DNA of 41,022 nt from Candidatus Omnitrophota bacterium (GCA_018818105.1 JAHISK010000002.1:1-41022); one strand, 5' to 3'; positions 22,968 through 32,535 are shown, counted from the first letter of the stretch. Numbers and translations are program-made. The notes: a model not told the origin generated them from the letters alone.

Positions 22968-24513
22968 GAAGAAAATTTTGGAAAGAAGTGTAACTCAGTT
23001 GGTCGATTTAGGAAAGAAAAAAGGATATCTAACGTATGATGAGATAAATCATTTTCTTTCTGAAGAAGTAGCAAATGCTGAGGCGATGGATTTTGTGTTT
23101 GATAAGTTAGATGGCCAGAATATAAGCGTTTTGGAGTCAAAGGAAGTTCCTTTGTGGGAGAAAGAGAAAGAGAAAGAGAAGAAGCCCGCCGCTTCAGTAT
23201 CTCTGCCGGTAGATGATCCGGTAAAGATGTATCTTAAGCAGATGGGTCAGATTCCTTTGCTTACGAGAGAGGAAGAAATAACTTTAGCTAAGGCAATTGA
23301 AGATAGAGAAGAGGCTCTTCGGGAAGAACTTTTCACGACGAAAGTATCTCGGGACGCGTTTGTTGATATTTCTCAGAAGATCATTAAGGAAGAGCTTAAT
23401 CCGGACGATTTTGTTAAAGGTGAGATTAAAAATAAAGAGAAAGAAATCTTAAGGATAAAAGGGTTGTATCATAGTTTGATTAAAATAAAAAAGATAGATT
23501 ATCAACAGCAAGTTTTGCGTAAATATAATTTTACGATTAGTATAATTGAACAGATAATTCGGAACATGACTAAAAATTATCGGGAGATTGAAAGGCTAAA
23601 TAGAAAACTCCACAGGATTAAAGATAAGCGTTGTAAAGTGACTGCGGAAGATCGTAGGATGAAAAAAGAAAGACGGTTGTTAATCCGGCTGATAGGGTTT
23701 AAGGAAGAAGATGTAAAGCCAAAAATGAAGATGATATTAGATAAACAATGGTTGTATAATCAGTCGAAGAAAACCTTAGTTGAGGCTAATTTACGGTTAG
23801 TAGTAAGTATTGCGAAAAAATATGTTAATAGAGGACTTTCTTTTCTTGATTTGATTCAAGAAGGGAATATCGGGTTAATCAAGGCTGTCGAGAAATTTGA
23901 ATATAAACGCGGATATAAATTTTCTACATATGCTACTTGGTGGATTCGGCAGGCAATAACTCGGGCTATTGCTGATCAAGCAAGGACAATACGTATTCCT
24001 GTGCATATGACAGAAACTATAAATAAAATTATTCGAATATCCAGATTCTTCATACAGGAAAAAGGTAAAGAACCCACGATTGAAGATTTATCGAAAGAAC
24101 TGAAACTTCCCATTTCTAAAGTTAAAGATATTCTAAAAGTATCGCAGCAGCCTATTTCTATTCATACTCCTATTGGTGATGACGGCGATACTCATTTTGG
24201 AGATTTTCTCGAAGATAAAAAAGCCGTTTCTCCGGCCAATGCTACAGTATTTTCAATGCTGAAAGAAGAGTTAGGCCAGGCTATGGAGAGTTTAACGGAG
24301 AGGGAAAAGCAAATTCTTATTTTAAGATTTGGGTTAGAAGATGGGGCGTCTAAGACATTGGAAGAAGTCGGCACTATTTTCAGAGTTACCAGAGAAAGAA
24401 TTCGTCAAATTGAAGCGAAAGCATTAAAAAAACTGAAGCATCCTAGCCGGTCTCGTAGGCTACAGTCTTTTTTAGAGTTAACGTTATTTCGCAGTAAGTT
24501 TCGGGGGTCATAG
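22960..24513 (+). CDS. rpoD: Primary sigma factor (sigma-70)
   Basis: The 517 residues cover region 1.1 (about 1-70) and an acidic/lysine linker encoded by a short 6-base repeat. Region 1.2 starts at [21 protein letters not shown] and is followed by a non-conserved spacer of about 140 residues. Region 2 has [35 protein letters not shown] and [15 protein letters not shown]. Region 3 and region 4 follow, the latter with [15 protein letters not shown] and the helix-turn-helix [17 protein letters not shown]. It is the housekeeping sigma factor and the expected partner of the 6S-like RNA. Confidence 0.96.
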   Translation: MVKKKILERSVTQLVDLGKKKGYLTYDEINHFLSEEVANAEAMDFVFDKLDGQNISVLESKEVPLWEKEKEKEKKPAASVSLPVDDPVKMYLKQMGQIPLLTREEEITLAKAIEDREEALREELFTTKVSRDAFVDISQKIIKEELNPDDFVKGEIKNKEKEILRIKGLYHSLIKIKKIDYQQQVLRKYNFTISIIEQIIRNMTKNYREIERLNRKLHRIKDKRCKVTAEDRRMKKERRLLIRLIGFKEEDVKPKMKMILDKQWLYNQSKKTLVEANLRLVVSIAKKYVNRGLSFLDLIQEGNIGLIKAVEKFEYKRGYKFSTYATWWIRQAITRAIADQARTIRIPVHMTETINKIIRISRFFIQEKGKEPTIEDLSKELKLPISKVKDILKVSQQPISIHTPIGDDGDTHFGDFLEDKKAVSPANATVFSMLKEELGQAMESLTEREKQILILRFGLEDGASKTLEEVGTIFRVTRERIRQIEAKALKKLKHPSRSRRLQSFLELTLFRSKFRGS

Positions 24514-24603
24514 GTAAGTTTGATGGATTAGGCAAAGATGGGGGCAGGAGTTAAGTAATAAGAAAGCTTAATTTTTAGGGTGAGGAAAAGATAAGGAGAA
24601 TAT

Positions 24604-24900
24604 GTGGATATGAAAAAAGAAATTTTAGATAATGAATTGGCTAAAATAGGAAAAATTAGTAAAGAGTTTGATGTAGCAAAAGTGTTTTTGTTTGGCTCTT
24701 GCCTTGAAAGTGTTGAAACGGCTAATGATATTGATATCGCGGTAAAAGGGATTAATCCAAGAGATTTTTTTAAATATTATGGAAGAATTTCTATGGCTGT
24801 AGATGATGCGGTTGATTTAGTTGATTTGGATGATGTAAGGGAGCATTTTCAGAAAAGGATTTTATCTAAAGGGAGGATTATTTATGAAAGAGCAGTATAA
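24604..24900 (+). CDS. Minimal nucleotidyltransferase (MNT) domain protein
   Basis: The 98 residues contain the nucleotidyltransferase core VFLFGSCLESVETANDIDIA, with GS at 31-32 and the metal-binding D42 and D44. MNT proteins paired with HEPN proteins act as antitoxins, in MntA by adding AMP to the toxin. AAGGAG at 24593-24598 fits GTG 24604 or ATG 24610. The last 17 bases overlap the next gene, so the two are a unit. Confidence 0.8.
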   Translation: MDMKKEILDNELAKIGKISKEFDVAKVFLFGSCLESVETANDIDIAVKGINPRDFFKYYGRISMAVDDAVDLVDLDDVREHFQKRILSKGRIIYERAV

Positions 24901-25345
24901 TGAACTTAAGGAAGATGTATTAGCTGAAGAAAAGGCGATTGATGAAACAATAGAAAGGCTTCGTGAGATTAGATGGAAATTTGACTCGCAGAAACAAGAT
25001 AATCTTATTGAACCGGCTATGGGAACATATTTAATGAATTTTTATAATGGGATAGAAAATATCTTAAAACGCGTAAGTAAAGAGTATTATTCATTTATGC
25101 CTAAGGGAAACAGTTGGCATAAAGAACTTCTTGTTTTATCGTACAATGCTCCTGAAAGGAAAATTCCAATTTTTGATCAAGGGATAGCAAGCAGGGTGAT
25201 TCCCTATAAGAATTTTAGACATAGATTTGTAAGCGGATATGGTTTTCAGTTAAAAGGGGAGAAGATGCTGGTGTTGATAGATAATGTTGAGGAGTTATGG
25301 AATGATATAAAAAAAACTATTTCAGAATTTTTTGATAAATTGTAA
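24884..25345 (+). CDS. HEPN (HepT-like) protein with an altered catalytic motif
   Basis: The 153-residue helical protein is the partner of the upstream MNT protein. The segment YKNFRHRFVSGYGFQL corresponds to the RX4HXY ribonuclease motif of HepT-like toxins. In this copy R112 and Y119 are present but the position of the catalytic His is S117. It may therefore be inactive, or it may use the adjacent H113. GGGAGG supports ATG 24884. The family assignment comes from context plus this motif, so it is moderately sure. Confidence 0.65.
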   Translation: MKEQYNELKEDVLAEEKAIDETIERLREIRWKFDSQKQDNLIEPAMGTYLMNFYNGIENILKRVSKEYYSFMPKGNSWHKELLVLSYNAPERKIPIFDQGIASRVIPYKNFRHRFVSGYGFQLKGEKMLVLIDNVEELWNDIKKTISEFFDKL

Positions 25346-25500
25346 AATTTCAATTTTACGAACGCTAATATTAAATGCCTTACGCCACTTTATTTCTCGT
25401 TTTCAATAAGTGAGAACAAATAGCTTTTCATAAGTATTGTTACCTAAATAAAATCTAAAACCGTTTTTTCAAGGTTTTTATAGCTTTTTACCTTATATAG

Positions 25501-25689
25501 TGGTATAATTTACTGAATTTGGAGAGGATATTGCCGCTATTGTATACAGTGTCATAGTGATAGGGAATTTGGCGGAGTAGTAATATAAAAAATTTAAACC
25601 CAGATTTTGCATGAGGCGCGGATTAATGCTATCAAGGGGGTACTATAATGTTTAAATCTGGCTTAAAATAGGCTCTATTAAATGATTTT
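25501..25689 (+). promoter_or_regulatory. Promoter and structured leader ahead of gatC
   Basis: TGGTATAAT at 25501-25509 is an extended -10 like that of the 6S-like RNA. The RNA downstream has a long-range stem CCAGATTT (25600-25607) with AAATCTGG (25654-25661), extended by TTTAA/TTAAA. GCAT/ATGC pairs inside it, and the loop holds AAGGGGGTACT. A weaker CCGC/GCGG pairing covers 25534-25580. I cannot match it to a known riboswitch. Positions 25346-25500 hold nothing recognisable. Confidence 0.4.
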
Positions 25690-25701
25690 TTGGGGGGGTA
25701 T

Positions 25702-25986
25702 ATGGCAGAAAAAAAACTTATAGAATATGTAGCTAATTTAGCGAGAGTAAACATAACAGAGAAAGAAGCCGATGCTCTCGGTCAGCAGTTAGAACATATT
25801 TTAGAGTATATCGATAAACTAAAAGAAGTAAATGTGGATGGTGTTGAACCTATGCGCGGCTTACATTTAGAAACAAATATTTTTCGCCAGGATGAGGTTG
25901 TCCCTTTTAATAACCGGGAAGATATTTTAATCAATGCTCCATCGCGGGAAGATGGATATTTTAAGATTCCTCAGGTTATTGAGTAA
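25702..25986 (+). CDS. gatC: Aspartyl/glutamyl-tRNA amidotransferase subunit C
   Basis: GatC stabilises GatA in the GatCAB complex, which converts Glu-tRNA-Gln and Asp-tRNA-Asn to their amides. I chose ATG 25702 (94 residues), with GGGGGGT just upstream. A TTG 12 bases earlier is open but less likely. The family pattern is clear in YVANLARVNITEKEADALGQQLEHILEYIDKL, then VEPM, LRQDEV-type FRQDEVVPF and DGYFKIPQVIE. The other subunits follow. Confidence 0.95.
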   Translation: MAEKKLIEYVANLARVNITEKEADALGQQLEHILEYIDKLKEVNVDGVEPMRGLHLETNIFRQDEVVPFNNREDILINAPSREDGYFKIPQVIE

Positions 25987-25989
25987 GAC

Positions 25990-26034
25990 GCTGAAGATAG
26001 GATTCAGAATCCATCTTACATGATTCAGCTTTTT
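25990..26034 (+). terminator. Hairpin with T-run between gatC and gatA
   Basis: GCTGAA pairs with TTCAGC, enclosing GATaGGATT/AATCCATC, and five T residues follow. It looks like a weak or attenuating terminator inside the gatCAB cluster and could reduce gatA-gatB expression relative to gatC. Confidence 0.45.
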
Positions 26035-26093
26035 AGGATAAATCTAAAAAATAAAATTTTTTAATATTGATATACTGAATATAAAATAAAGAA

Positions 26094-27518
26094 ATGAAAG
26101 ATTTGTTCAATTTAACTGGAGTAGAGATTGCTAAGGCTATTAAGAATGGCGACTTAAAGGAAGAGGCGGTTTATTCTTCATTCAAAGCTAGGATAGATAA
26201 AATAGATTCGTCGTTAAATAGTTTTGTTCAAACTTATGAGAAACCAGTGAAGAGTGAAGGTGAGTCAAGATTGTCCGGCGTGCCTATTGCGGTGAAAGAT
26301 AATATTTGTGTTAAAGGGAAAGCCATTACTTGTTCCTCCAAGATTCTTTCTTCTCATATAGCTGTTTATGATGCTACGGTAGTAAAAAAATTAAAACAAG
26401 CCGGATTACAAATTATCGGTACGACCAATATGGATGAGTTTGCTTTTGGGTCGTCGACAGAGAACTCCTGTTATGGAGCAACGAAGAACCCATGGGATTA
26501 TACTAAAGTCCCCGGCGGATCAAGCGGTGGTTCGGCGGCAGCGGTTGGCGCGCGGCTGGCGCCTTTTGCGTTAGGGTCTGATACTGGTGGATCAATTCGC
26601 CAGCCGGCTTGCTTTTGTGGGGTAGTAGGGTTTAAACCTACTTATGGTCGAGTTTCCCGGTATGGGCTAGTTGCTTTTGCTTCAAGTCTTGATCAGATTG
26701 GGCCGATAACGACAAATTTTGTTGATTGCGCGTATTTGTTGAATATCATTTGCGGAGCCGATGATTTTGATTCCACGTCATCTCGTATAAGTACGGGGGA
26801 TTTTACTAAAGAATTGAATGATGATATAGAAAATATAAAAATAGGAGTTCCTCGGCAGTATTTCAGTGAAGGATTAATGCTTCCGGTAAAGGAAGCGGTA
26901 GAGGAGGCTATCAATACTTTTAGAAAGAAAAAAGCTAAGATTATCGAGATAGATTTACCTCATACTGAATACGCGGTAGCTGTTTATTATATAATCGCGT
27001 CATCAGAAGCCAGTTCTAATTTACAAAGATTTGATGGCATAAAGTATGGCGTTCGTCAGAACGCGGCAAGTTTAAAAGAGGTTTATACTCATAGCCGGCA
27101 GCAAGGATTTGGAGAGGAAGCTAAAAGAAGGATTTTTTTAGGGACACATAGCCTTTCAAGCGGGTACTATGATGCTTATTATGTAAAAGCGTTGAAGGTA
27201 AGAAGATTGATAAAACAGGATTTCGATAAGGCGTTTAGTGAGGTAGATGTTATTCTTACTCCGACATCACCGACACCGGCTTTTGGTATGGGGGCTAAAT
27301 CCCAAGATCCTTTAAGTATGTATTTATCGGATATTTATACAATTTCAGCGAATTTAGCAGGCGCGCCTGCGGTCTCGTTTCCTTGCGGGTTTACTAAAGA
27401 TAATCTTCCTATCGGCGTTCAGCTTATTGGAAAAGAGTTTGACGAGGCGACTTTAATAAGGTTAGGGTTTAGTTATCAAAATTGTACGGAGTTTCATAAG
27501 AGGATACCAAATATATAG
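26094..27518 (+). CDS. gatA: Aspartyl/glutamyl-tRNA amidotransferase subunit A
   Basis: GatA is the glutaminase subunit and belongs to the amidase-signature family. The 474 residues carry the catalytic Lys in VPIAVKDN (K68), the cis-serine in [10 protein letters not shown] (143-144) and the nucleophile Ser in [12 protein letters not shown] (S167). The length is typical. The ATG has no Shine-Dalgarno; the region before it is AT-rich. Confidence 0.96.
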   Translation: MKDLFNLTGVEIAKAIKNGDLKEEAVYSSFKARIDKIDSSLNSFVQTYEKPVKSEGESRLSGVPIAVKDNICVKGKAITCSSKILSSHIAVYDATVVKKLKQAGLQIIGTTNMDEFAFGSSTENSCYGATKNPWDYTKVPGGSSGGSAAAVGARLAPFALGSDTGGSIRQPACFCGVVGFKPTYGRVSRYGLVAFASSLDQIGPITTNFVDCAYLLNIICGADDFDSTSSRISTGDFTKELNDDIENIKIGVPRQYFSEGLMLPVKEAVEEAINTFRKKKAKIIEIDLPHTEYAVAVYYIIASSEASSNLQRFDGIKYGVRQNAASLKEVYTHSRQQGFGEEAKRRIFLGTHSLSSGYYDAYYVKALKVRRLIKQDFDKAFSEVDVILTPTSPTPAFGMGAKSQDPLSMYLSDIYTISANLAGAPAVSFPCGFTKDNLPIGVQLIGKEFDEATLIRLGFSYQNCTEFHKRIPNI

Positions 27519-27522
27519 GGTA

Positions 27523-27549
27523 GGGGCGGCCCTTGCGTCCGCCCGTTTT
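27523..27549 (+). terminator. GC-rich hairpin with T-run after gatA
   Basis: GGGGCGG pairs with CCGCCC across a short loop and is followed by GTTTT. The GC-rich palindrome stands out in this AT-rich region and may be a terminator or a small dispersed repeat. gatB starts 27 bases later. Confidence 0.5.
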
Positions 27550-27575
27550 AAAACCGTTATAAAAACAAACAAGAA

Positions 27576-29000
27576 ATGTCAAAATTTGAAACCGTAATTG
27601 GGCTAGAAGTTCACGTTCAGCTTAAGACTAAGACGAAAATTTTTTGCTCTTGTTCTACAGAGTTCCAAAGTCCGCCTAATACTAATATATGTCCCATTTG
27701 TTCCGGGTATCCAGGTGTATTGCCTGTCTTTAATCAAAGAGCGTTAGAGTTAGCAATTCGCGTATGTTTGGCATTACGATGTCGGATAAATAATAGAATA
27801 TATTTTGAGCGCAAAAATTATTTTTATCCGGATTTGCCCAAAGGGTATCAAATTTCGCAATATAAAATGCCGTTAGGTGAGAATGGATTTTTGGAGGTTT
27901 CTTCAGGAAAAAAAATACGTATAAATAGAGTTCATTTAGAAGAGGATGCTGGTAAATCTGTACATAAAAATAAGTATTCTTTAGTAGATTTTAATCGAAC
28001 GGGGATACCTCTTTTGGAGATAGTTTCCGAACCGGATATAGCTACGCCTGTTGAGGCGGCAGATTATTTATCTTGCTTGAAAATGATATTACAATATATT
28101 GGAGCCTCAGACTGTGATATGGAAAAGGGGCTCTTGCGTTGTGATGCTAACATTTCTTTAAAGCAGACTGAAGATAAGGTGTTAGGAACTAGAGTAGAAT
28201 TAAAAAATATGAATACTTTTAAAGGTGTGCGGGATGCTTTAGGGTATGAAGCGGCGCGTCAGGAAAAAGTTCTTGAGAGGAGAGAAAAGGTTTATCAGGA
28301 AACAAGGTTATGGGATGGGAATAAAGGGGCGACGGCTGTTATGCGTACTAAGGAGGAAGCTTGCGATTACCGTTATTTTCCCGAACCGGATCTTTTAGAT
28401 TTTTTTGTTCCTCAAGAATTTATTGAAAAAGCAGAGATGTATGTAAAAGAGTTACCTTTAGAAAAGAAAAAAAGATTTATTGAAGAATATAAGCTGATTG
28501 ATAGCGAAGTTGATGTTATAATTAGCAATATATGGTTGGCAGAATTTTTTGAATCAGTCGTTAAAGTTTATTCTAAACCTAAGGAGATTTCTAATTGGAT
28601 TATTGGCCCGTTTCTAGAACAGGTTAATAATTTGGCTTCAGATTTTAATCTTGTGAAAATATCCGCTCAAAATTTTGCTAAGATTATAAAATATTTTTCT
28701 CAAGGCAAACTAAATAATATAACAGCTAAACGAGCGCTTTCTTTAGTGATTACTACAGATGAAGATGCTGATGAGGTCATTGAGAAGGAAGGCCTGCGGC
28801 AGGTGTCAGGAGAAGATGAGTTATCGGGATTTGTGGAAGAGGTCATCGTGGCTAATCCCAAACCCGCTAGTGATTATTTGGAAGGCAAACTTTCAGCAAT
28901 AATGTTTCTTGTTGGCCAGGTGATGAAGAAAACCAGGGGTAAAGCAAATCCTAAGGTAGTAAGAACAATTTTGGAGAGGAGGTTAAAAAATGAAAAGTAA
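27576..29000 (+). CDS. gatB: Aspartyl/glutamyl-tRNA amidotransferase subunit B
   Basis: GatB is the kinase/amidotransferase subunit that activates the aminoacyl-tRNA. The 474 residues open with FETVIGLEVHVQLKTKTKIFC. They carry the zinc Cys set (CSCSTEF, CPIC), the family motif RKNYFYPDLPKGYQISQY and DFNRTGIPLLEIVSEPD. The C-terminal YqeY-like tail contains ANPKPASDYLEGK. It overlaps ctpA by 11 bases. Confidence 0.96.
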   Translation: MSKFETVIGLEVHVQLKTKTKIFCSCSTEFQSPPNTNICPICSGYPGVLPVFNQRALELAIRVCLALRCRINNRIYFERKNYFYPDLPKGYQISQYKMPLGENGFLEVSSGKKIRINRVHLEEDAGKSVHKNKYSLVDFNRTGIPLLEIVSEPDIATPVEAADYLSCLKMILQYIGASDCDMEKGLLRCDANISLKQTEDKVLGTRVELKNMNTFKGVRDALGYEAARQEKVLERREKVYQETRLWDGNKGATAVMRTKEEACDYRYFPEPDLLDFFVPQEFIEKAEMYVKELPLEKKKRFIEEYKLIDSEVDVIISNIWLAEFFESVVKVYSKPKEISNWIIGPFLEQVNNLASDFNLVKISAQNFAKIIKYFSQGKLNNITAKRALSLVITTDEDADEVIEKEGLRQVSGEDELSGFVEEVIVANPKPASDYLEGKLSAIMFLVGQVMKKTRGKANPKVVRTILERRLKNEK

Positions 29001-30210
29001 ACTTTCTACGGTGATAGTTATTTTTGGAATAGTGTTTTCTTGTTGGCATGTTGGCATATGTTTAGGCCAAGATAGAGACTCGTTTTATAAAGAATTAGAT
29101 ATATTTGCTGAAGGATTAGCGTTGATAGAGAAAAAGTATGTAGAAGATAAACCGGCGAAAGATTTAATCTATGGAGCAATGGAGGGGTTACTAGCTTCGT
29201 TGGATTCATATAGTCAGTTTCTAGACCCCGATGATTATAAAGAGCTTATAGTGGAAACGGAAGGTCAGTTTGGTGGGCTAGGTATTGAAATTACGATGAA
29301 GGATGGTTTGCTTACTATTGTTTCGCCCATAGAAGATACTCCTGCTTGGCTCGCAGGCGCGACCGCGGGAGATATTATTGTCAAAATCGACGGAGAATTA
29401 ACAAAAGGAATTACTCTAAGCGAAGCAGTTAAGAAATTAAGGGGGGAGCCAGGGTCAACAGTTGTTCTTACGGTAGTGAGAGAAAAAACGAGAACGTTGG
29501 AAGATATCACAATTATCAGAGGGATCATACAAATAAAGGATATAAAACACGCGGTAATATTAGATGCTAATATTGGGTATTTAAGGATAGCTGAATTTAG
29601 GGAAAATACAGCCCGAGATATGGACGCGGCGTTACTCAATTTAAAAAAAGAAGGATTAGCAGGGCTGATTATTGATGTAAGAAATAATCCTGGAGGCCTG
29701 CTTTATTCAGCGATAGAAATTGCGAGTAGGTTTGTGCCTGATGGTAAGATAATTGTTTCTACTAAGTCAAGAAGTGAGAAAGAAATTGTATATACATCGG
29801 TTTTGGCAAAAGAGAAGTATTTAGATATTCCTTTAGTAGTATTAATAAATAAAGGGAGTGCTTCGGGAAGTGAGATTTTAGCGGCAGCATTGAGAGAAAA
29901 CGATCGTGCCATTCTTCTTGGAGAAACTACTTTTGGCAAAGGGTCTGTGCAGACAGTTATTCCTCTTTCGGACGGAGCGGCGTTAAGGCTTACGACATCG
30001 AAGTATTATACTCCTAATGGTGAGAGTATTCATGAAAAAGGGATAAACGCTGATATTGTTGTTGTTCCTCAAGATCAGTCGAAAGAAAGTAAAGAAGACG
30101 TTTTTAAGGCATTGAAAGAACAAAAAGAGAACTTTGACTATAAGAAGGATTATCAAATTGTAAGAGCGGCAGATTTACTTAAGGGTATTCTTGTTTTAAA
30201 AGGAAAATAG
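28990..30210 (+). CDS. ctpA: Carboxy-terminal processing protease (S41 family)
   Basis: The 406 residues start with a signal peptide (about 1-26, VIVIFGIVFSCWHVGICLG). A PDZ domain follows (about 95-180, FGGLGIEITMKDGLLTIVSP). The S41 catalytic core has NKGSASGSEILAAAL (nucleophile Ser) and GETTFGKGSVQ (catalytic Lys). It acts in the periplasm, trimming or degrading proteins from their C-termini. Translation is likely coupled to gatB through the 11-base overlap, although the functions are unrelated. Confidence 0.94.
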   Translation: MKSKLSTVIVIFGIVFSCWHVGICLGQDRDSFYKELDIFAEGLALIEKKYVEDKPAKDLIYGAMEGLLASLDSYSQFLDPDDYKELIVETEGQFGGLGIEITMKDGLLTIVSPIEDTPAWLAGATAGDIIVKIDGELTKGITLSEAVKKLRGEPGSTVVLTVVREKTRTLEDITIIRGIIQIKDIKHAVILDANIGYLRIAEFRENTARDMDAALLNLKKEGLAGLIIDVRNNPGGLLYSAIEIASRFVPDGKIIVSTKSRSEKEIVYTSVLAKEKYLDIPLVVLINKGSASGSEILAAALRENDRAILLGETTFGKGSVQTVIPLSDGAALRLTTSKYYTPNGESIHEKGINADIVVVPQDQSKESKEDVFKALKEQKENFDYKKDYQIVRAADLLKGILVLKGK

Positions 30211-30221
30211 TAATGTAAGGT

Positions 30222-30385
30222 ATTATATGAAAATTCCAAATTACAAGCATCAAATAACAAATAAGCTCCAAATTCCAATTTTTAAATGTTCGAAATATCG
30301 ATGTTTTCTATATTGTTTGGAATTTCGATCATTGGATATTGGGATTTATTTGTAATTTGGAAATTGTTATTTGGAATTTATAAGG
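30222..30385 (+). repeat. Heptad-word hairpin element, word AAATTCC
   Basis: The left arm reads AAATTCC-AAATTAC-AAGCATC-AAATAAC-AAATAAG. The right arm reads TGGATAT-TGGGATT-TATTTGT-AATTTGG-AAATTGT-TATTTGG-AATTTAT. The arms are complementary around a core with an ATCGAT palindrome. The element fills the gap between ctpA and tsaD. Confidence 0.8.
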
Positions 30386-30392
30386 TTATGGT

Positions 30393-31385
30393 ATGTATAC
30401 TCTCGGAATAGAAACTTCTTGCGATGAGACTTCCTGCGCTGTTTTAAAAGATTATAAAGTTCTTTCAAATATAACTGTATCTTCTTTGAAGGAACATAAA
30501 AAATACGGCGGGGTTATTCCTGAAATCGCGACTCGCGCGCATCTTAAAAATATAGATAGTGTGGTTGGGGCCGCGGCGAGCGAAGCTGGCGTATCTTTAA
30601 GGAGGATAGATCTGGTTGCCGTTACTCATAAGCCGGGCTTAATCGGCGCCTTAGTAGTAGGCCTTAACTTTGCGAAGTCCATTGCCTTTGCTTTGAATAA
30701 ACCTTTTATAGGAGTTAATCATCTTTATGCTCATTTTTTCGCGCCTTTTCTAGATGGTAAAGTGAGGTTGGAGTTTCCTTTTTTAGGAGTAGTAATTTCC
30801 GGCGGGCATACGGAAATTTATTTAGTAAACGATTTTGATAGGATAAGACTTTTAGGTCAAACTCGGGATGATGCTTGTGGGGAAGTTTATGATAAAATAT
30901 CACGGGCTTTAGGGTTAGGGTATCCCGGAGGACCAGTTATTGATCGGCTTTATAATTTTAAATGTAAAGATGAATTCGCGTTTAAATGCGGCAGAATAGG
31001 GTTTGACTTAAGTTTTAGCGGTATAAAAACAGCTGTTATTTACAAAAAAATTGAATTAGACAAAAAGGGCGCCTTAGATAAAGAAACAAAAGTGAAACTG
31101 GTTTCTTCGTTTCAATATACGGTTGTTAATACGGTAGTTAAAACTATTATAGATGCCGCGAAAAAGTATAAAGTTAGACGTATTGTTTGTGGCGGCGGTG
31201 TTGTCGCTAATAAATTATTGCGAAAAATACTTCAAAAAGCTCAACATCAGGAAAATCTTGAGTGTTTTCTTTCCCCGTTATCCTATTGCGGGGACAATGC
31301 GGCTATGGTTGCAGGATTGGGATTTTATTTGTATAATAAAAGGGGAGTTAAAAGTACTATGAATTTAGGGGAGGCGGCAAATTAG
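30393..31385 (+). CDS. tsaD: tRNA threonylcarbamoyladenosine biosynthesis protein TsaD
   Basis: TsaD transfers the threonylcarbamoyl group to A37 of ANN-decoding tRNAs, together with TsaB and TsaE. The 330 residues show GIETSCDETSCAVLK, the metal-binding HLYAHFF, VISGGHTEIYLV, DDACGEVYDKISRALGLGYPGGP and CGGGVVANKLLR. The length is normal. It immediately follows a heptad hairpin and has no strong Shine-Dalgarno. Confidence 0.96.
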   Translation: MYTLGIETSCDETSCAVLKDYKVLSNITVSSLKEHKKYGGVIPEIATRAHLKNIDSVVGAAASEAGVSLRRIDLVAVTHKPGLIGALVVGLNFAKSIAFALNKPFIGVNHLYAHFFAPFLDGKVRLEFPFLGVVISGGHTEIYLVNDFDRIRLLGQTRDDACGEVYDKISRALGLGYPGGPVIDRLYNFKCKDEFAFKCGRIGFDLSFSGIKTAVIYKKIELDKKGALDKETKVKLVSSFQYTVVNTVVKTIIDAAKKYKVRRIVCGGGVVANKLLRKILQKAQHQENLECFLSPLSYCGDNAAMVAGLGFYLYNKRGVKSTMNLGEAAN

Positions 31386-31386
31386 A

Positions 31387-31827
31387 ATGATGAATGAGTT
31401 TTCTTTTGATTTTAATACGATTTTTCGGTTGTTGTTAGCGTTTGTTTTAGGAAGTGTTATTGGATTTGAGCGGGAAAAAAAGGGAAGAGACGCTGGGTTG
31501 CGTACGCATATTTTAGTTTGTGTGGGGTCTGCGCTTATAATGCTGGTTTCGATTTATGTTTACGAACTGTATAAGGGGGTAGCTGCTCTTGACCCGGCAA
31601 GGATAGCCGCGGGGGTAGTTACGGGTATAGGCTTTTTAGGCGCCGGCGCGATTATTAGGAGTTCCGAAGGTAATAGAGGATTAACTTCTGCTGCCAGCGT
31701 ATGGGTAAGCGCGGCTATAGGATTAGCCGTTGGATGCGGGTATTTAAGCGCGGCAGTGGCGACAACTATAATCGTTTTTTTCACGCTATCGCTTTTAAAA
31801 AAAGCGGAGGCGAGATTAGATAAGTAA
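31387..31827 (+). CDS. MgtC/SapB family membrane protein
   Basis: The 146 residues form about four membrane helices. The family signature is LGSVIGFEREKKGRDAGLRTHILVCVGSALIM, followed by ARIAAGVVTGIGFLGAGAII and GLTSAASVWVSAAIGLAVG. MgtC proteins affect magnesium homeostasis and ATP synthase; short forms like this lack the ACT-like C-terminal domain of virulence MgtC. The start is one base after the tsaD stop, so the two are co-transcribed. Confidence 0.9.
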   Translation: MMNEFSFDFNTIFRLLLAFVLGSVIGFEREKKGRDAGLRTHILVCVGSALIMLVSIYVYELYKGVAALDPARIAAGVVTGIGFLGAGAIIRSSEGNRGLTSAASVWVSAAIGLAVGCGYLSAAVATTIIVFFTLSLLKKAEARLDK

Positions 31828-31861
31828 TAGCGTAATGCCAAAACTTTTATTAAAAAGATTG

Positions 31862-32018
31862 AAATTACAATAAGCAACTTCCAAATAACAATAAACAAAT
31901 GAGGAAAAAAGATAAAAAGATTTATAAATTCATAATATTCTCGGTAGTATATTGTATATTCGGTATTGTCTATTGTTTGTAATTTGTTTATTGTCTATTG
32001 TTTATTTTTGACAATACG
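31862..32018 (+). repeat. Conserved-core heptad element, copy C
   Basis: The left arm reads TTACAAT-AAGCAAC-TTCCAAA-TAACAAT-AAACAAA. The right arm TATTGTATATTCGGTATTG and the ending TTTATTTTTGACAATA are almost identical to copies A and B. The core (GATAAAAAGATTTATAAATT) is shorter. It precedes the bactofilin gene. Confidence 0.8.
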
Positions 32019-32043
32019 AATAATAACGTAGGGGGAGGGAATA

Positions 32044-32535
32044 ATGGCAAAGAAAAGAGGAGAGGAACAAATTTTGGATGTAAACGCTAGCATGCAGGGG
32101 AATATGGTATTTTCCGATCCGGTAAATTTACGGATAAACGGTAAATTTGAAGGTATGCTAAATACAAAAGGTAATCTTATCATTGGAGAACAGGCCCAAG
32201 TTAATGCTGAAATTATTGGAGAAAATATAATGGTTGCTGGTAAGGTGAGAGGTAAAATCAAGGCGACAAAGATGCTTGCTTTTAATGCTACGGCTGAAGT
32301 GTTTGCTGATGTTGAAACTCCTAAGATTGCGATTGAAGAGGGAGCGGTCTTTAACGGTAAATGTAAAATGCCGCAGGACAAGATGTTATTGCCAGAGTTA
32401 TCCGAATATCTGTCTATAGAAGAAGATACGCTTAAGGAATGGGTTAGCAATGAACGGATTCCTGTGCATAAAGAAGGTGAAGAGTTGTTGTTTGATCGCG
32501 CGGAAGTAGAAGAATGGATTAGCAGCAAGAAATAG
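32044..32535 (+). CDS. Bactofilin fused to a C-terminal helix-turn-helix domain
   Basis: The 163 residues begin with a bactofilin beta-helix (about 20-110). It shows repeated short strands such as LRINGKFEGMLNTKGNLIIG and ENIMVAGKVRGKIKATKM. Bactofilins polymerise into cytoskeletal filaments without nucleotide. From about residue 112 the protein continues as SEYLSIEEDTLKEWVSNERI followed by FDRAEVEEWI. This is the pattern of an excisionase/MerR-like helix-turn-helix (HTH_17). The next gene carries the same type of HTH. AGGGGGAGGG precedes the ATG. Confidence 0.8.
   Translation: MAKKRGEEQILDVNASMQGNMVFSDPVNLRINGKFEGMLNTKGNLIIGEQAQVNAEIIGENIMVAGKVRGKIKATKMLAFNATAEVFADVETPKIAIEEGAVFNGKCKMPQDKMLLPELSEYLSIEEDTLKEWVSNERIPVHKEGEELLFDRAEVEEWISSKK

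Noticed and set aside
23155-23185. Short GAGAAA tandem repeat in rpoD
   Set aside because: It has a 6-base period and codes for a Lys/Glu linker. It is ordinary low-complexity coding sequence and not part of the 7-base family.
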